32,440 nt of DNA. Source: Syntrophobacteraceae bacterium. GTDB lineage: Bacteria > Desulfobacterota > Syntrophobacteria > Syntrophobacterales > Syntrophobacteraceae. Location of the stretch: positions 1 to 32,440 of the forward strand of contig JADGQM010000009.1 of NCBI GenBank assembly GCA_017881795.1, in the 5' to 3' direction. The position numbers were made by a program, and so were the translations under genes. Shown one piece after another: positions 8,563-17,347 of the stretch (the stretch's first letter is position 1; every line of letters begins with the position of its first letter). Below the pieces are notes generated by a model. That model did no database searches and was not told where the DNA came from. It saw only the letters and a list, made by a program, of their open reading frames with translations.

Positions 8563-8774
8563 GATGACCTCGTGTTATCCTCGATTTCCCAATAACTGTC
8601 CTTTTTGAAAGCCGTTTTCTCGTCGTGCGAATTGCTCTGCAAATGCATTCGGACCAGCGGCTGAGTTTGGATGACGACAATTAAGAGAATTTGTGGGCAA
8701 TACGTTGCGCGGAGAAAAATTCTAGGCGCCATCGCGCTTCAGCTACTCGCGAAGGACTTCAGTTTTCACCCGGC

Positions 8775-9554
8775 TCAAACCAGGCGGGTAATACCGTCAG
8801 CTACCATCGGGTAATCGGTGAGCATCTTCATATCGTGGCCGGGGAAGAGGAGATCTATAGAGGAGACCGCTGATTTCACCTTGTCATAGGTTGTCATCCA
8901 GGCCACCAAATCAACAATGAAACAGCTTGGAACCTCTTCTTGATAGTTCCTGAAAAGATGTCCACAATCCGATCCGAGGATGGCTGTGCCCCTGGCCGTA
9001 TTCACCGCCACCACCTGCAGCCCTGGAGTATGACCCGGAGCCGAGAGAAGCTCGATTCCGGGAAGGATCGCCTGGTCACCTTTTACGCAGACAAGTCGTT
9101 CTGTTCCCTCCAGATCGGCTAGGTATCTATTCCCCACCGGGTCAGTGACCATCAGGAAAGGCGGTTTCTGAGCCACGGGATCTTTGATCCAGAAATGGAA
9201 CTCCTCGTCCTGAATGTAGAAGGTTGCGTTGGGGAAGAGCTCGATCCCACTGATGTGGTCAAAGTGGACATGAGTGATAATGACCTTCTGCACCTCTGAC
9301 GCCTCAACCCCAATCCTCGCAAGGACCTCCACCGGGTTGACATAGCCCGGAATCTGCCGCGCCTTTGCAAGGGCAGGAGCGACGCCGCAATCGACAATCA
9401 GGGTTTCGCCATTCCCCCTGACAACCCAGACGTAGTAATTCCTTTCGATCTTCGTGTCCCAGTCGGTGAGCCAAAGGACCATGGCAACCGAGCTGACGAT
9501 GGGTCCTGCATATTTGACTGCATAGATCTCGTAGGCCGGCAGAGAAGTTGACAT
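8775..9554 (-). CDS. Metallo-beta-lactamase-fold hydrolase (lactonase-like)
   Basis: This 259-residue MBL-fold protein carries the metal motif THVHFDHISG (His95, His97, Asp99, His100), then a downstream APGHTPG histidine, a GSDCGH aspartate and LFPGHD. These complete a binuclear zinc or iron site. The N-terminal YYVWVVRGNGETLIVDCGV pattern resembles the N-acyl-homoserine-lactonase (AttM/AiiA) group more than beta-lactamases, so a lactone or ester substrate is plausible but unproven. I chose the ATG at 9554 because AAAGGAGA lies 5-6 bases upstream; an in-frame ATG 27 bases further out has no such site. It lies inside the direct-repeat-bounded block, directly after the korC terminator-like hairpin. 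Confidence 0.87.
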   Translation of the reverse strand: MSTSLPAYEIYAVKYAGPIVSSVAMVLWLTDWDTKIERNYYVWVVRGNGETLIVDCGVAPALAKARQIPGYVNPVEVLARIGVEASEVQKVIITHVHFDHISGIELFPNATFYIQDEEFHFWIKDPVAQKPPFLMVTDPVGNRYLADLEGTERLVCVKGDQAILPGIELLSAPGHTPGLQVVAVNTARGTAILGSDCGHLFRNYQEEVPSCFIVDLVAWMTTYDKVKSAVSSIDLLFPGHDMKMLTDYPMVADGITRLV

Positions 9555-9593
9555 GTGGGTCTCCTTTGAAAAATGAGCCAATGACCATTGGAG

Positions 9594-9815
9594 CAGCCTC
9601 CGCCAGACTATGGCGGAGGCTTGCGCGGGACCTAATGATCAAGCGGCTGCGGCGGTTCCGAGCTCGAAACCCAACTCGAGCGCCTGCCGGTTCATGTCCA
9701 GGAAGGCGGGCGGGATGCGATCTTCCAGCATCTTCATGACGGATTCCTGTCTCACTATCCGGGTCAGTGCTGTTAACGCGCCAAGCATGCAGATGTTGAA
9801 CACGATCGGCTTGCC
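9594..9815. repeat. Right copy of the ~220-bp direct repeat
   Basis: This is the copy that belongs to the intact korC gene: its last 57 or so codons (minus strand) plus the hairpin downstream. The left copy at 3003-3221 is truncated, so this copy is taken as the parent. Confidence 0.9.
9595..9621 (-). terminator. Terminator-like hairpin after korC
   Basis: AGCCTCCGCC (9595-9604) pairs perfectly with GGCGGAGGCT (9612-9621) around a 7-base loop. It lies 17 bases after the korC stop, where the long pxp-gdh-kor transcript would be expected to end. No T-tract follows, so efficiency is uncertain. Confidence 0.5.
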
Positions 9816-10187
9816 GATTTTGTCCATCACGGTCTGGTACATGGGAAGCTCTTTGTGGATGGCGTCCACCGTCCGCTCGATGCGAACATAGCGCGTGTCG
9901 GTGATGAGAAGCCCTCCCGGACGGATAATTGGAGAGAATTTCATATACGCTTCCTGGGTGAGACAGACCAGCACGTTGGCCTGGTCGACCTTCGGATAGA
10001 AAATCTCCGTGTCGGAAATAACCACGTCGGTTCGTGTTGCCCCACCTCTTGCAGCAGCGCCATAGATCTGAGTTTGAACGGCATTCAGGTTTTCGAGCAG
10101 AACGGCCGCTTCAGCCAGGATGATGGCGGCTGTGATCACCCCCTGTCCACCCGAACCAGTGAATACGAATTGAGATTTCTCCACCAT
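9639..10187 (-). CDS. korC: 2-oxoacid:ferredoxin oxidoreductase, gamma subunit (KorC)
   Basis: This 182-residue gamma subunit belongs to a CoA-dependent 2-oxoacid:ferredoxin oxidoreductase. The start shows FTGSGGQGVITAA, the characteristic glycine loop of the gamma domain, followed by YGAAARGGATRTDVVIS. The usual length is about 180 residues. Its ATG overlaps the korB stop by one base (TAATG). The four-gene order korD-korA-korB-korC and the glutamate dehydrogenase immediately upstream point to 2-oxoglutarate as substrate. Its 3' end was copied to 3048-3221. Confidence 0.92.
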   Translation of the reverse strand: MVEKSQFVFTGSGGQGVITAAIILAEAAVLLENLNAVQTQIYGAAARGGATRTDVVISDTEIFYPKVDQANVLVCLTQEAYMKFSPIIRPGGLLITDTRYVRIERTVDAIHKELPMYQTVMDKIGKPIVFNICMLGALTALTRIVRQESVMKMLEDRIPPAFLDMNRQALELGFELGTAAAA

Positions 10188-10990
10188 TATTTTCCCTCCT
10201 TCGCCCGCCGGATCACGGTGTCATAGGCCGAGCAGTATTCGGGCAATTCTTTTCGAACAAAAACTCCCCGTTCAATGAGCTCGGGATTCTGCTCTTTCGC
10301 TTTCGAGCCGATCGGGGTCGTAATCTTTTGCATGTACTTGAGCATGTCGACCGCATCTCCCTGGCGGTTTCTGCGTCCAAAATAGGTCGGGCACTGGGAC
10401 ATGACTTCCACCACTGAGAATCCGTTGTGGAGGATTGCCTCCTGGATGATCTCGGTCATCTGTTGAACGTGGAATCCAGTACTTCGTGCGACAAAGGTAG
10501 CGCCCGCGGCAGAAGCCAACTGAACCACATCAAAACTCTGGTCAACGTTGGTGTAGGGGGCGGTGCTGGCAAGAGTTCCATAGCCGGATAGCGGGGAGCA
10601 CTGACCACCGGTCATCCCATAGATCCGATTGTTCATCACAATAGCCGTAATGTTGATATTACGCCGGGCCGCGTGGATGAAATGGTTGCCTCCTATGGCA
10701 AGGGCGTCGCCGTCACCCATGGGAACGATCACATTCAACTCCGGTTTGCTCAGTTTCACCCCCGTGGCAAAAGCCAAGGCGCGACCGTGCAGGGTGTGCA
10801 GGGTATGAAAGTCAAGGTATCCGGCAATGCGAGAGGAGCAGCCGATGCCCGACACCATCACGATGGCGCTTTTGTCGATCCCCAGCTTCTCGACCGCTCG
10901 TATCAACCCGTTCAAAACGATGCCATGGCCGCAGCCCGCGCACCACATGTGCGGGAAAAACCGTTCGCGAATATAGTCTTTTACCGCCAT
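10187..10990 (-). CDS. korB: 2-oxoacid:ferredoxin oxidoreductase, beta subunit (KorB, TPP-binding)
   Basis: This 267-residue beta subunit contains the thiamine-diphosphate site. WCAGCGHGIVLNGL (about 16-29) opens the TPP domain, SGIGCSSR follows, and GDGDALAIGGNH with the later NNRIYGMTGGQ forms the GDG-x(n)-NN TPP/Mg motif. VMSQCPTYFGRRN near the C-terminus is typical of the 2-oxoglutarate-type enzymes. It lies 3 bases downstream of korA and overlaps korC. In the complex it decarboxylates the 2-oxoacid on TPP before transfer to CoA and electron transfer to ferredoxin. Confidence 0.94.
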   Translation of the reverse strand: MAVKDYIRERFFPHMWCAGCGHGIVLNGLIRAVEKLGIDKSAIVMVSGIGCSSRIAGYLDFHTLHTLHGRALAFATGVKLSKPELNVIVPMGDGDALAIGGNHFIHAARRNINITAIVMNNRIYGMTGGQCSPLSGYGTLASTAPYTNVDQSFDVVQLASAAGATFVARSTGFHVQQMTEIIQEAILHNGFSVVEVMSQCPTYFGRRNRQGDAVDMLKYMQKITTPIGSKAKEQNPELIERGVFVRKELPEYCSAYDTVIRRAKEGK

Positions 10991-10993
10991 TGC

Positions 10994-12142
10994 CTAAACC
11001 CCCTTTCCCTGAATCAAGTGCAAGGTCTTTTCAATATCGCTCGGGCTGATGAAGACGCCATCGACCCGGTTCGACAAAAACACCCGCTCCGGTCGATCCA
11101 CGGCCAGGCGGACGGACTGACACATCTGCCCCATGTTCATCTCGACGACCACCACAAGTCTTGCCCCGGCGGCCTTTTGCCTGATGAGATCGGAGGGAAA
11201 CGGCCACAGGGTCAGCAGTTCCAACAACCCAAAGCGCTCCCCGCGCTGGCGGTGTTTTTCCACGACCTCGCGGGCGGACCGTGCCGAGGAACCATAGGAG
11301 ATCAGCAGGCACTCGGCATCTTCGGTGTAAAACTCCTTAAACCTGGCTAGCTGGTTGGTTCGGTGTTCAATCTTATCCATCAGGTGATGGAGCAACTCGT
11401 TGATAATTTTCGGTTCATCCGAGGGAAAGCCCCACATGTCGTGATAGAGACCCGTCACGTTGTAACGATGAACGCCGCCGAAATCGGACATGGGCAGCCG
11501 GCCGTCCTCACGCGGCAAATAGGGATGATAGTTGACTCCTGGTTTTACCGACGTTCGCAAGCGCTCCACGATGGGAATCTCTCCCGGTTCCGGCAGCACC
11601 AGGCGCTCCCGCATGTGCCCCACCACCTCATCAAACAGGAGCACCACCGGGGTCCGGTAGGTCTCGGCGATATTGAATGCCTCCACGGTCATCGCGAAAA
11701 CGTCCTGGTGATTCGATGCGGTCAAGGCGACGATGGCATGATCGCCATGAGTCCCCCAGCGCGCCTGATTCACATCACCCTGATGAACGTGCGTGGGGAT
11801 TCCCGTTGATGGGCCGCCGCGTTGGACATTTACGATGACACAGGGGATTTCCGCCATGATGGCATAGCCAAGCGCCTCCTGCTTCAGGGAAAAGCCGGGC
11901 CCACTGGTCGCCGTCATGACCTTGCGCCCGGTGAGCGAGGCTCCGATGATCGCGCACATCGAGGCGATTTCGTCTTCCATCTGAATGAATTTGCCGCCGA
12001 TCTTCGGCAATCGGGAAGACAACTGTTCGGCAATCTCCGTCGAAGGGGTGATCGGGTAGCCGGCGAAAAACTCGAGCCCTGCATATAGCGCCCCTTCGAC
12101 GCATGCTTCGTTACCCTGAACAAATCTGATATTGTTACTCAT
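10994..12142 (-). CDS. korA: 2-oxoacid:ferredoxin oxidoreductase, alpha subunit (KorA)
   Basis: This 382-residue alpha subunit begins with QGNEACVEGALYAGLEFFAGYPITPSTEIAE (split here as QGNEACVEGAL and GYPITPSTEIAE), the pyrimidine-binding domain signature. ATSGPGFSLKQEALGYA and NVQRGGPSTGIPTHVHQGD, which bind substrate and CoA in characterised homologues, follow. The C-terminal domain II is complete. The length matches stand-alone KorA rather than fused PorA forms. A start with AGGATAACCAT upstream follows the small ferredoxin gene by 74 bases. In combination with KorB it forms the catalytic core. Confidence 0.94.
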   Translation of the reverse strand: MSNNIRFVQGNEACVEGALYAGLEFFAGYPITPSTEIAEQLSSRLPKIGGKFIQMEDEIASMCAIIGASLTGRKVMTATSGPGFSLKQEALGYAIMAEIPCVIVNVQRGGPSTGIPTHVHQGDVNQARWGTHGDHAIVALTASNHQDVFAMTVEAFNIAETYRTPVVLLFDEVVGHMRERLVLPEPGEIPIVERLRTSVKPGVNYHPYLPREDGRLPMSDFGGVHRYNVTGLYHDMWGFPSDEPKIINELLHHLMDKIEHRTNQLARFKEFYTEDAECLLISYGSSARSAREVVEKHRQRGERFGLLELLTLWPFPSDLIRQKAAGARLVVVVEMNMGQMCQSVRLAVDRPERVFLSNRVDGVFISPSDIEKTLHLIQGKGV

Positions 12143-12216
12143 ATGGTTATCCTGTCTTTGATAAGTGACATGAAAACATCAGTCTTTAGCATCCTAACCA
12201 GGAATCCCTCCGTCGA

Positions 12217-12447
12217 TTATCCGATATCCTCTTCTTCTATTTGTTCTTCCGCAACGATTTCGATCGCAAGATCCGGGCAACGCATCTCGCAAAGCCTGCA
12301 CACCACACAATCTTCGGTCCGCACTGGAACGGCTTTGTCCAGCTCGTCCATTTCCAGGACCTTCTTCGCGCAGAACGCGGCGCATATGCCGCAGCCCTTG
12401 CACCACTCCCGATTAATTTGGAGCTCTTTTAGTTTTCGTTTCCCCAT
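12217..12447 (-). CDS. korD: 2-oxoacid:ferredoxin oxidoreductase, ferredoxin-like delta subunit (KorD)
   Basis: This 76-residue 2x[4Fe-4S] protein has cysteines at 16, 19, 22, 26 (CKGCGICAAFC) and 47, 50, 53, 57 (CVVCRLCEMRCP). The first cluster motif ends in Cys-Ala instead of the usual Cys-Pro. The position immediately upstream of korA and the small size fit the delta subunit that carries electrons out of the complex to soluble ferredoxin. A GAGGAGATGAGCT site precedes the ATG. It could also act as a free ferredoxin, but the operon position favours KorD. Confidence 0.9.
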   Translation of the reverse strand: MGKRKLKELQINREWCKGCGICAAFCAKKVLEMDELDKAVPVRTEDCVVCRLCEMRCPDLAIEIVAEEQIEEEDIG

Positions 12448-12533
12448 AGCTCATCTCCTCAAATCTCCATTCGTTAATCGATTCAGAGTTCCACAACTTG
12501 AAACGCTGCCTTGATACCCTCTCCCCAAACAAT

Positions 12534-15410
12534 TCACCCTTTTCGGACCTCGGTTAAAAATTCATGGAAATCCACTTCGCCCGCCTCCAAACCGCGAGTG
12601 TAAATGAAGTGGCTTGCAAGCCAGGAAGAAACGATCGCTTTTGTATAATTGCGCGGGATGCGGTTGAGCATTTCCTGAATCCCAATGGCATCCACGAGAG
12701 TCGGTGGGCAGTGTTTCCCGAGAACCTTCGCACTCAGGTCCGGATCTTCACTGAGCGAGGATCGGCTGATGGCGTCAGTGATCTTGCTGATCTTATTACT
12801 CAGTTCGTCGGAAAGAACGGAAAGAGGCGCCCTCTGCAGACTGTGTTCGTACCAGAGAGACTCGAATTCCAGGCGAGCATTGGTTCTGATGATGTTCACC
12901 ACGTCCCGCACATAAGCTTCCCGAAACTCGGGAACCTTTCCATCCTGAACGACCAGACAACTTGCATACTCCTCATCGGTAAGAGCCAGGCTGGCAAGCA
13001 CCTCCAGAGATGAAGACGTCACCCCTCCCTTGTTCGTGGAAGCATCCTTGAAGACAATGACGCCTGCATTCTCTAAAGCGAGTCTGGCCTCCTGAGTTAG
13101 AAAAAGGTTCGCCCCTTCCACAATATACTTGAATCGTGGCGTACCATCCTTATCCAGCAACTGCCTCCAGTTTTGAATATTGATGGAGTTGGGGCGGCCT
13201 CCGCAGGGAACGAAGAGGTCGGCTTTGAGCATCGGGTTCAGATGAAAGTTGTTTCGAAATTCTGTTCCGTTGGCTGCTTCGGTGCCGTCAGGCAGAGTCA
13301 CATTACGGTCATGGACATGAACGAAAAACCCGCCGGAGGAGAGCTTCGATTGATCAAAACTTTCGACCATTTTCCGTTGTTTCGCCAGAGCCATCAACTC
13401 CTCGCGATTCAGACCATTGGGGTCGAACAGCACGCCGCTGCCATCCACGACACACACCGTTTGATCCTTTGCAACGAGAATCTCGTTGCTTCCCAAATCC
13501 CCATCCGGACCACCAATCTGAGCTTTAGTGATGCGCTCTTCCTCAAGACCCAGCTTGGAGAGGATCCCCAGCACATATTCATGGACGGAATATGTCGTCA
13601 TGCCATAGAAGTCGTGGGGAATCCCTCCCTCTTCCGAGGATTTGCCCGTCGAAAACGACTTCCAGAATTTGTAGCCCCTTTGCCGAGCGCGGCTTGAGGC
13701 CCAGTCCATCACATGCGCTGTACCTTCATCAGGCCCCAAAAAGAGGATTTCCTCCCTACCCAGGTAGTCTTTTACGGAATCATCAGGCAGAATCACATCA
13801 AGCAATCCATCCACGTATTTCTCGAATGCCTGTTCTCCTGCCTCCTGGGAATCCAGGTTTAGCAAGAGTGCCCCTTTTGCGCCCCCTTCGGGTATGTCTT
13901 TGTTCTTGCGCTGCTGGGTCAAAGCAAGCTGGTAGTTTTCATCGAAGATGAAATCCGCATTCTGGTCGTAGTTCTCGGCATCGCGGGACTTCACAATGCG
14001 GATCCCGCCTCGTGCAATATCCCGAAACCTTAAATGAAATCCATAAAACTCCTTGCCGAGCATCATGAAAAGGCTTTCAGGAGTCTTCTCGTAGGCGATG
14101 GCGTCCAAGAAAGCCGCCGGGCTCAAGCGGAACGCAAGCGAGGACTTCGCTTTCTTGTAGAAGTTTGTTTTCAGCACGGCGTTATTGAACAAAAGGAAGA
14201 ACTCCAATATCGCCCGGTCGATCTCAAAGGGTATTTCGGGAAGCTTCGGCCGGCATTCTTCTGATGCGGCAAGTCCTTCCGGGTTAAAGCGACAGGCGAA
14301 GTGAAAATAGAGTTCTTTGATGTTCTCGGGATAGTGAACGATGGATTGAAGAATCCGGTCTTCAGTATAAGAGTCTTTGACCAGCCGAGTCCGTAATCCT
14401 TTCAAGATATCCGTCAGGTCCGGCCGGTCCCTGAGCACCATCATCAGGGCCAGGTATTCCGGACCAAAGCTGCTCAGGAATTGATGAGTAAACCTCATGG
14501 CGCTGATTGCGTAAAAGGCCTCGTGCACGGAAAGCGTATTGTTTCGAATCAACGGCGACAGAGCATTCTCGGGGTTGATATAGATAAGGCCGATATCATG
14601 AACGATATCAGCTATATGAGCAGCCGCCGCCTGCCTGTTAACGTACACAGTATGGATCAGACGCCCGTTTGAAAACGGTTCCAGAAACTTGTACAGGCTA
14701 AACAAGCCATAATGGTTGATGATATCCGAAACACCCGATATGAAGCGATATCCACCCGATGCAGGGATCGAAATCATAATGCGCGTTTCATCTGCTTTTG
14801 TGTCACTGGCCTCGACATACGGCCGGCCTGATCCCAAAGAACGGCTCAACACCCCCTGATAGCGATCGAGCACAGGTTTGGTAGACATGGCAAGGAATTG
14901 CTTAGTCGCCACCTTGTGTATGTCGTCCTCTTGAGGAGCAGGCTCGGGCTCAGGATACTCGGGCCTTTCCACGAAATAGGTCCGGAATGGTGATTGCAGA
15001 GCAATACCGCGGGTACGATAGCTCTGAAGTCGGAAGGATGGAAAGAGCTTTTCAATCCTGCGCTCAATCTCAACCGCCTTGCCATGACCAGCATTGATTA
15101 TGTACATGGCGGAATCTTCCCGCTCGCTGATCAGATCCACCTCCAGTTGCTCGGAATCCCGATTGATGGCGATGATTTCTGCCGCCATGATCGACTCTAT
15201 ATGGTTGGCGATGGTCTCAGGGGGTGTGGTCCGAAAGTAGTAGGGCGCCATGCCGATTTTGCAGCAAAATGTGTGGAGCTCGCGCTCGACGTGTCCAACA
15301 GAGAAATTGCCTCGCCAGATGATAATGTTAGCTATCTTCTGTAACTCCTCTATCGGCAGACGAGTCGATTGGGCGGCCTCGGTTAATAATTCCATTAATG
15401 TGGTTCCCAT
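12534..15410 (-). CDS. Large NAD-type glutamate dehydrogenase (~958 aa)
   Basis: The protein is about 958 residues, close to the ~115-kDa class of NAD-dependent glutamate dehydrogenase and much longer than the ~450-residue hexameric enzyme. A long N-terminal regulatory part (about 1-440) precedes the catalytic domain. That domain holds DIARGGIRIV (about 465), KDIPEGGAKGALL (about 505, with the catalytic-type lysine), FLGPDEGTAHVMDWA, and the dinucleotide-binding turn GGPDGDLGSNE (about 635). It oxidises glutamate to 2-oxoglutarate and ammonium, linking 5-oxoprolinase upstream with KorDABC downstream. I placed the start at 15410 because AAAGGAGAAATCT sits immediately upstream; an earlier in-frame ATG at 15452 lacks such a site. 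NAD preference is a family-level inference. Confidence 0.88.
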   Translation of the reverse strand: MGTTLMELLTEAAQSTRLPIEELQKIANIIIWRGNFSVGHVERELHTFCCKIGMAPYYFRTTPPETIANHIESIMAAEIIAINRDSEQLEVDLISEREDSAMYIINAGHGKAVEIERRIEKLFPSFRLQSYRTRGIALQSPFRTYFVERPEYPEPEPAPQEDDIHKVATKQFLAMSTKPVLDRYQGVLSRSLGSGRPYVEASDTKADETRIMISIPASGGYRFISGVSDIINHYGLFSLYKFLEPFSNGRLIHTVYVNRQAAAAHIADIVHDIGLIYINPENALSPLIRNNTLSVHEAFYAISAMRFTHQFLSSFGPEYLALMMVLRDRPDLTDILKGLRTRLVKDSYTEDRILQSIVHYPENIKELYFHFACRFNPEGLAASEECRPKLPEIPFEIDRAILEFFLLFNNAVLKTNFYKKAKSSLAFRLSPAAFLDAIAYEKTPESLFMMLGKEFYGFHLRFRDIARGGIRIVKSRDAENYDQNADFIFDENYQLALTQQRKNKDIPEGGAKGALLLNLDSQEAGEQAFEKYVDGLLDVILPDDSVKDYLGREEILFLGPDEGTAHVMDWASSRARQRGYKFWKSFSTGKSSEEGGIPHDFYGMTTYSVHEYVLGILSKLGLEEERITKAQIGGPDGDLGSNEILVAKDQTVCVVDGSGVLFDPNGLNREELMALAKQRKMVESFDQSKLSSGGFFVHVHDRNVTLPDGTEAANGTEFRNNFHLNPMLKADLFVPCGGRPNSINIQNWRQLLDKDGTPRFKYIVEGANLFLTQEARLALENAGVIVFKDASTNKGGVTSSSLEVLASLALTDEEYASCLVVQDGKVPEFREAYVRDVVNIIRTNARLEFESLWYEHSLQRAPLSVLSDELSNKISKITDAISRSSLSEDPDLSAKVLGKHCPPTLVDAIGIQEMLNRIPRNYTKAIVSSWLASHFIYTRGLEAGEVDFHEFLTEVRKG

Positions 15411-15557
15411 AGATTTCTCCTTTGTTGGCGCCTGAAAGAAATGCTTTACCAATCAGGTCAAGGCCAAGGGGGCATTTTGCGCTGCCAGCATCACCGGAGT
15501 CGCCCGGGCCGTGTATCTCAGCCTCTTTGACATTCGATACTTGAGAGACCTCGGGCA

Positions 15558-16322
15558 TTAACTGGACTGGCCAAACGGTTCAAACACGATCGAATCCTTG
15601 TCCAGGAGCTTTCTGATTAACTTGATCATCTCCACCGCCCCCGGAGTGTCTCCATGGACGCATATTGTCTGTGCGACTATGGGCACTTCTACGCCATCGA
15701 TGGAGGTGATCTTCTGATGCTTCACCATCGACATGACCCGTTCGGCGACCAGGTTGATATCATGGATCACGGCGCCAGGTTTGCTCCGCGGGACCAGGGT
15801 GCCCTCGTTCGTATAAGCCCTGTCGGCAAATGCTTCTTCGACGTATTTGGCTCCAGCCTTCCTGGCAGCCTCCACCATTTGCGATTTACCCAAACACACC
15901 ATAAACAACCCGGGATCCACTGATTGAATCGCTTCGGCGATGGCGCCGGCAATGCGGATGTCTGTCGCTGCCATATTGTAGAGTGCTCCGTGAGGTTTCA
16001 CATGTTGCAGCTTCACTTCTTCAGACTGACAGATCGCCCACAGAGCGCCGATCTGATAGATGGTGTCGGCCCTTATCTCATCGGGTGAGGCTCCCATGTT
16101 TCTTCTTCCGAAACCAACAAGGTCGGGAAATGACGGGTGCGCACCGATGGCGATGTGGTGCTTTTTCGCCAGTCGTATGGTATGAAGCATGTTGCCGGGG
16201 TCTGAAGCATGGAATCCGCATGCAACATTGATCGAGGTGACGAAGGGCATGACTTCTTCGTCATAGCCCAGCTTGTAGGTCCCAAAGCTTTCTCCCATGT
16301 CACAATTCAGGTCTATCTTCAT
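15558..16322 (-). CDS. pxpA: 5-oxoprolinase subunit A (LamB/YcsF family)
   Basis: This 254-residue protein begins MKIDLNCDMGESFG, the hallmark N-terminus of PxpA (E. coli YbgL), followed by ACGFHASDP (acidic/His metal-type site), GAHPSFPDLVGFGRR, and HVKPHGALYN near 125. PxpA hydrolyses the phosphorylated 5-oxoproline intermediate in the PxpABC reaction that turns 5-oxo-L-proline and ATP into glutamate. The start was moved to 16322, where AAAAAGGAGCATGAAT precedes the ATG; the open frame extends 21 codons further without a comparable site. It follows pxpC and pxpB, and is 147 bases upstream of the glutamate dehydrogenase start. Confidence 0.93.
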   Translation of the reverse strand: MKIDLNCDMGESFGTYKLGYDEEVMPFVTSINVACGFHASDPGNMLHTIRLAKKHHIAIGAHPSFPDLVGFGRRNMGASPDEIRADTIYQIGALWAICQSEEVKLQHVKPHGALYNMAATDIRIAGAIAEAIQSVDPGLFMVCLGKSQMVEAARKAGAKYVEEAFADRAYTNEGTLVPRSKPGAVIHDINLVAERVMSMVKHQKITSIDGVEVPIVAQTICVHGDTPGAVEMIKLIRKLLDKDSIVFEPFGQSS

Positions 16323-16378
16323 ATTCATGCTCCTTTTTCCATGCGCATCCACGCTGTCTGATTCTTGTGAACGCCTGC

Positions 16379-17347
16379 TCAGCAAGCTGTCCAGACAAGG
16401 GATTGCTGCTCCTCCAAAAAACGCTCAATCTCAAAATAGCGATTCTCCTCGCTACGCAGAACCTCGAGCGCCTCCCTGTCCGAACAAGAGCGAAAACAAA
16501 CGGTATCGCCGGGCCGTCCCTGAGCGAGCCACGAAAGATCAGGACCAATCACTGTGGCTATCTTTGGATATCCACCCGTAGTTTGGCGGTCGGCCATCAT
16601 GACTATAGGCATGCCGTGGGCAGGCACCTGAACAGCGCCTTCAGGCAAAGCATCGGATATGATATCTGCTGCCCCGGCATGCTCGATCTTCGGTCCTTCA
16701 AGGCGGTATCCCATCCGGTCGGCTTCGTTGGAGACCGTGTACTTGCTTTCCATGAAAGTCCTGATGCCTTCCGGAGCAAACATGTCATCTTGGGGCCCCA
16801 TGACGACCCTCAAGGTCAGCTCCTGATCATAGCGAGCAGTGAATTGCTCGGGCAGAGTCGTCGGCAGAGCGCGCGACCCGACATCGTTGCCGACACGGAG
16901 GACGTCGTCTACTTTCAAGGGTCGCCCTTCCAGCCCCCCCACACCTGCCCGCGTGTAGGTGGACCGGCTTCCCAAAACCAGCGGCACCTTGATTCCGCCG
17001 TGGACGGCCAGGTAGGTCCGGCAACCAGCCGCCACATAATCAAATGAGAGTACGCTTCCTGCGGCCACCTGGAACGCAGACCAATTGGGGACCTTTGCCC
17101 CGTCTAGGTTCGGCTGCATATCGGCTCCACACAGGGAGACGAGGCATTGGCTCTCGAATTCGAAGGCCCCCCCGAGCATGGTCATTTCCAGAACGGCAGC
17201 ACCCTTGCGATTGCCTGCCAGGAGGTTGGCAACGCGAGAGGCATACCGGTCCATGGCGCCCGCAACAGGCATTCCATAGGCCTGGTAACCCCAACGGCCT
17301 TCATCCTGGACAGTGGAGAACAACCCCGGCTTAATCGTTTTAATCAT
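16379..17347 (-). CDS. pxpC: 5-oxoprolinase subunit C (KipA/biotin-dependent carboxyltransferase-like)
   Basis: This 322-residue protein opens with TVQDEGRWGYQAYGMPVAGAMD, split here as TVQDEGR and GMPVAGAMD, the conserved N-terminus of the allophanate-hydrolase subunit 2/KipA/PxpC family. AVHGGIKVPLVLGSRSTYTRAGVGG and MADRQTTGGYPKIATV are further family landmarks. With PxpB it forms the ATP-using part of 5-oxoprolinase. The start overlaps the pxpB stop by 8 bases. It is not fused to PxpB, in line with the E. coli YbgJ/YbgK pair. Confidence 0.92.
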   Translation of the reverse strand: MIKTIKPGLFSTVQDEGRWGYQAYGMPVAGAMDRYASRVANLLAGNRKGAAVLEMTMLGGAFEFESQCLVSLCGADMQPNLDGAKVPNWSAFQVAAGSVLSFDYVAAGCRTYLAVHGGIKVPLVLGSRSTYTRAGVGGLEGRPLKVDDVLRVGNDVGSRALPTTLPEQFTARYDQELTLRVVMGPQDDMFAPEGIRTFMESKYTVSNEADRMGYRLEGPKIEHAGAADIISDALPEGAVQVPAHGMPIVMMADRQTTGGYPKIATVIGPDLSWLAQGRPGDTVCFRSCSDREALEVLRSEENRYFEIERFLEEQQSLVWTAC

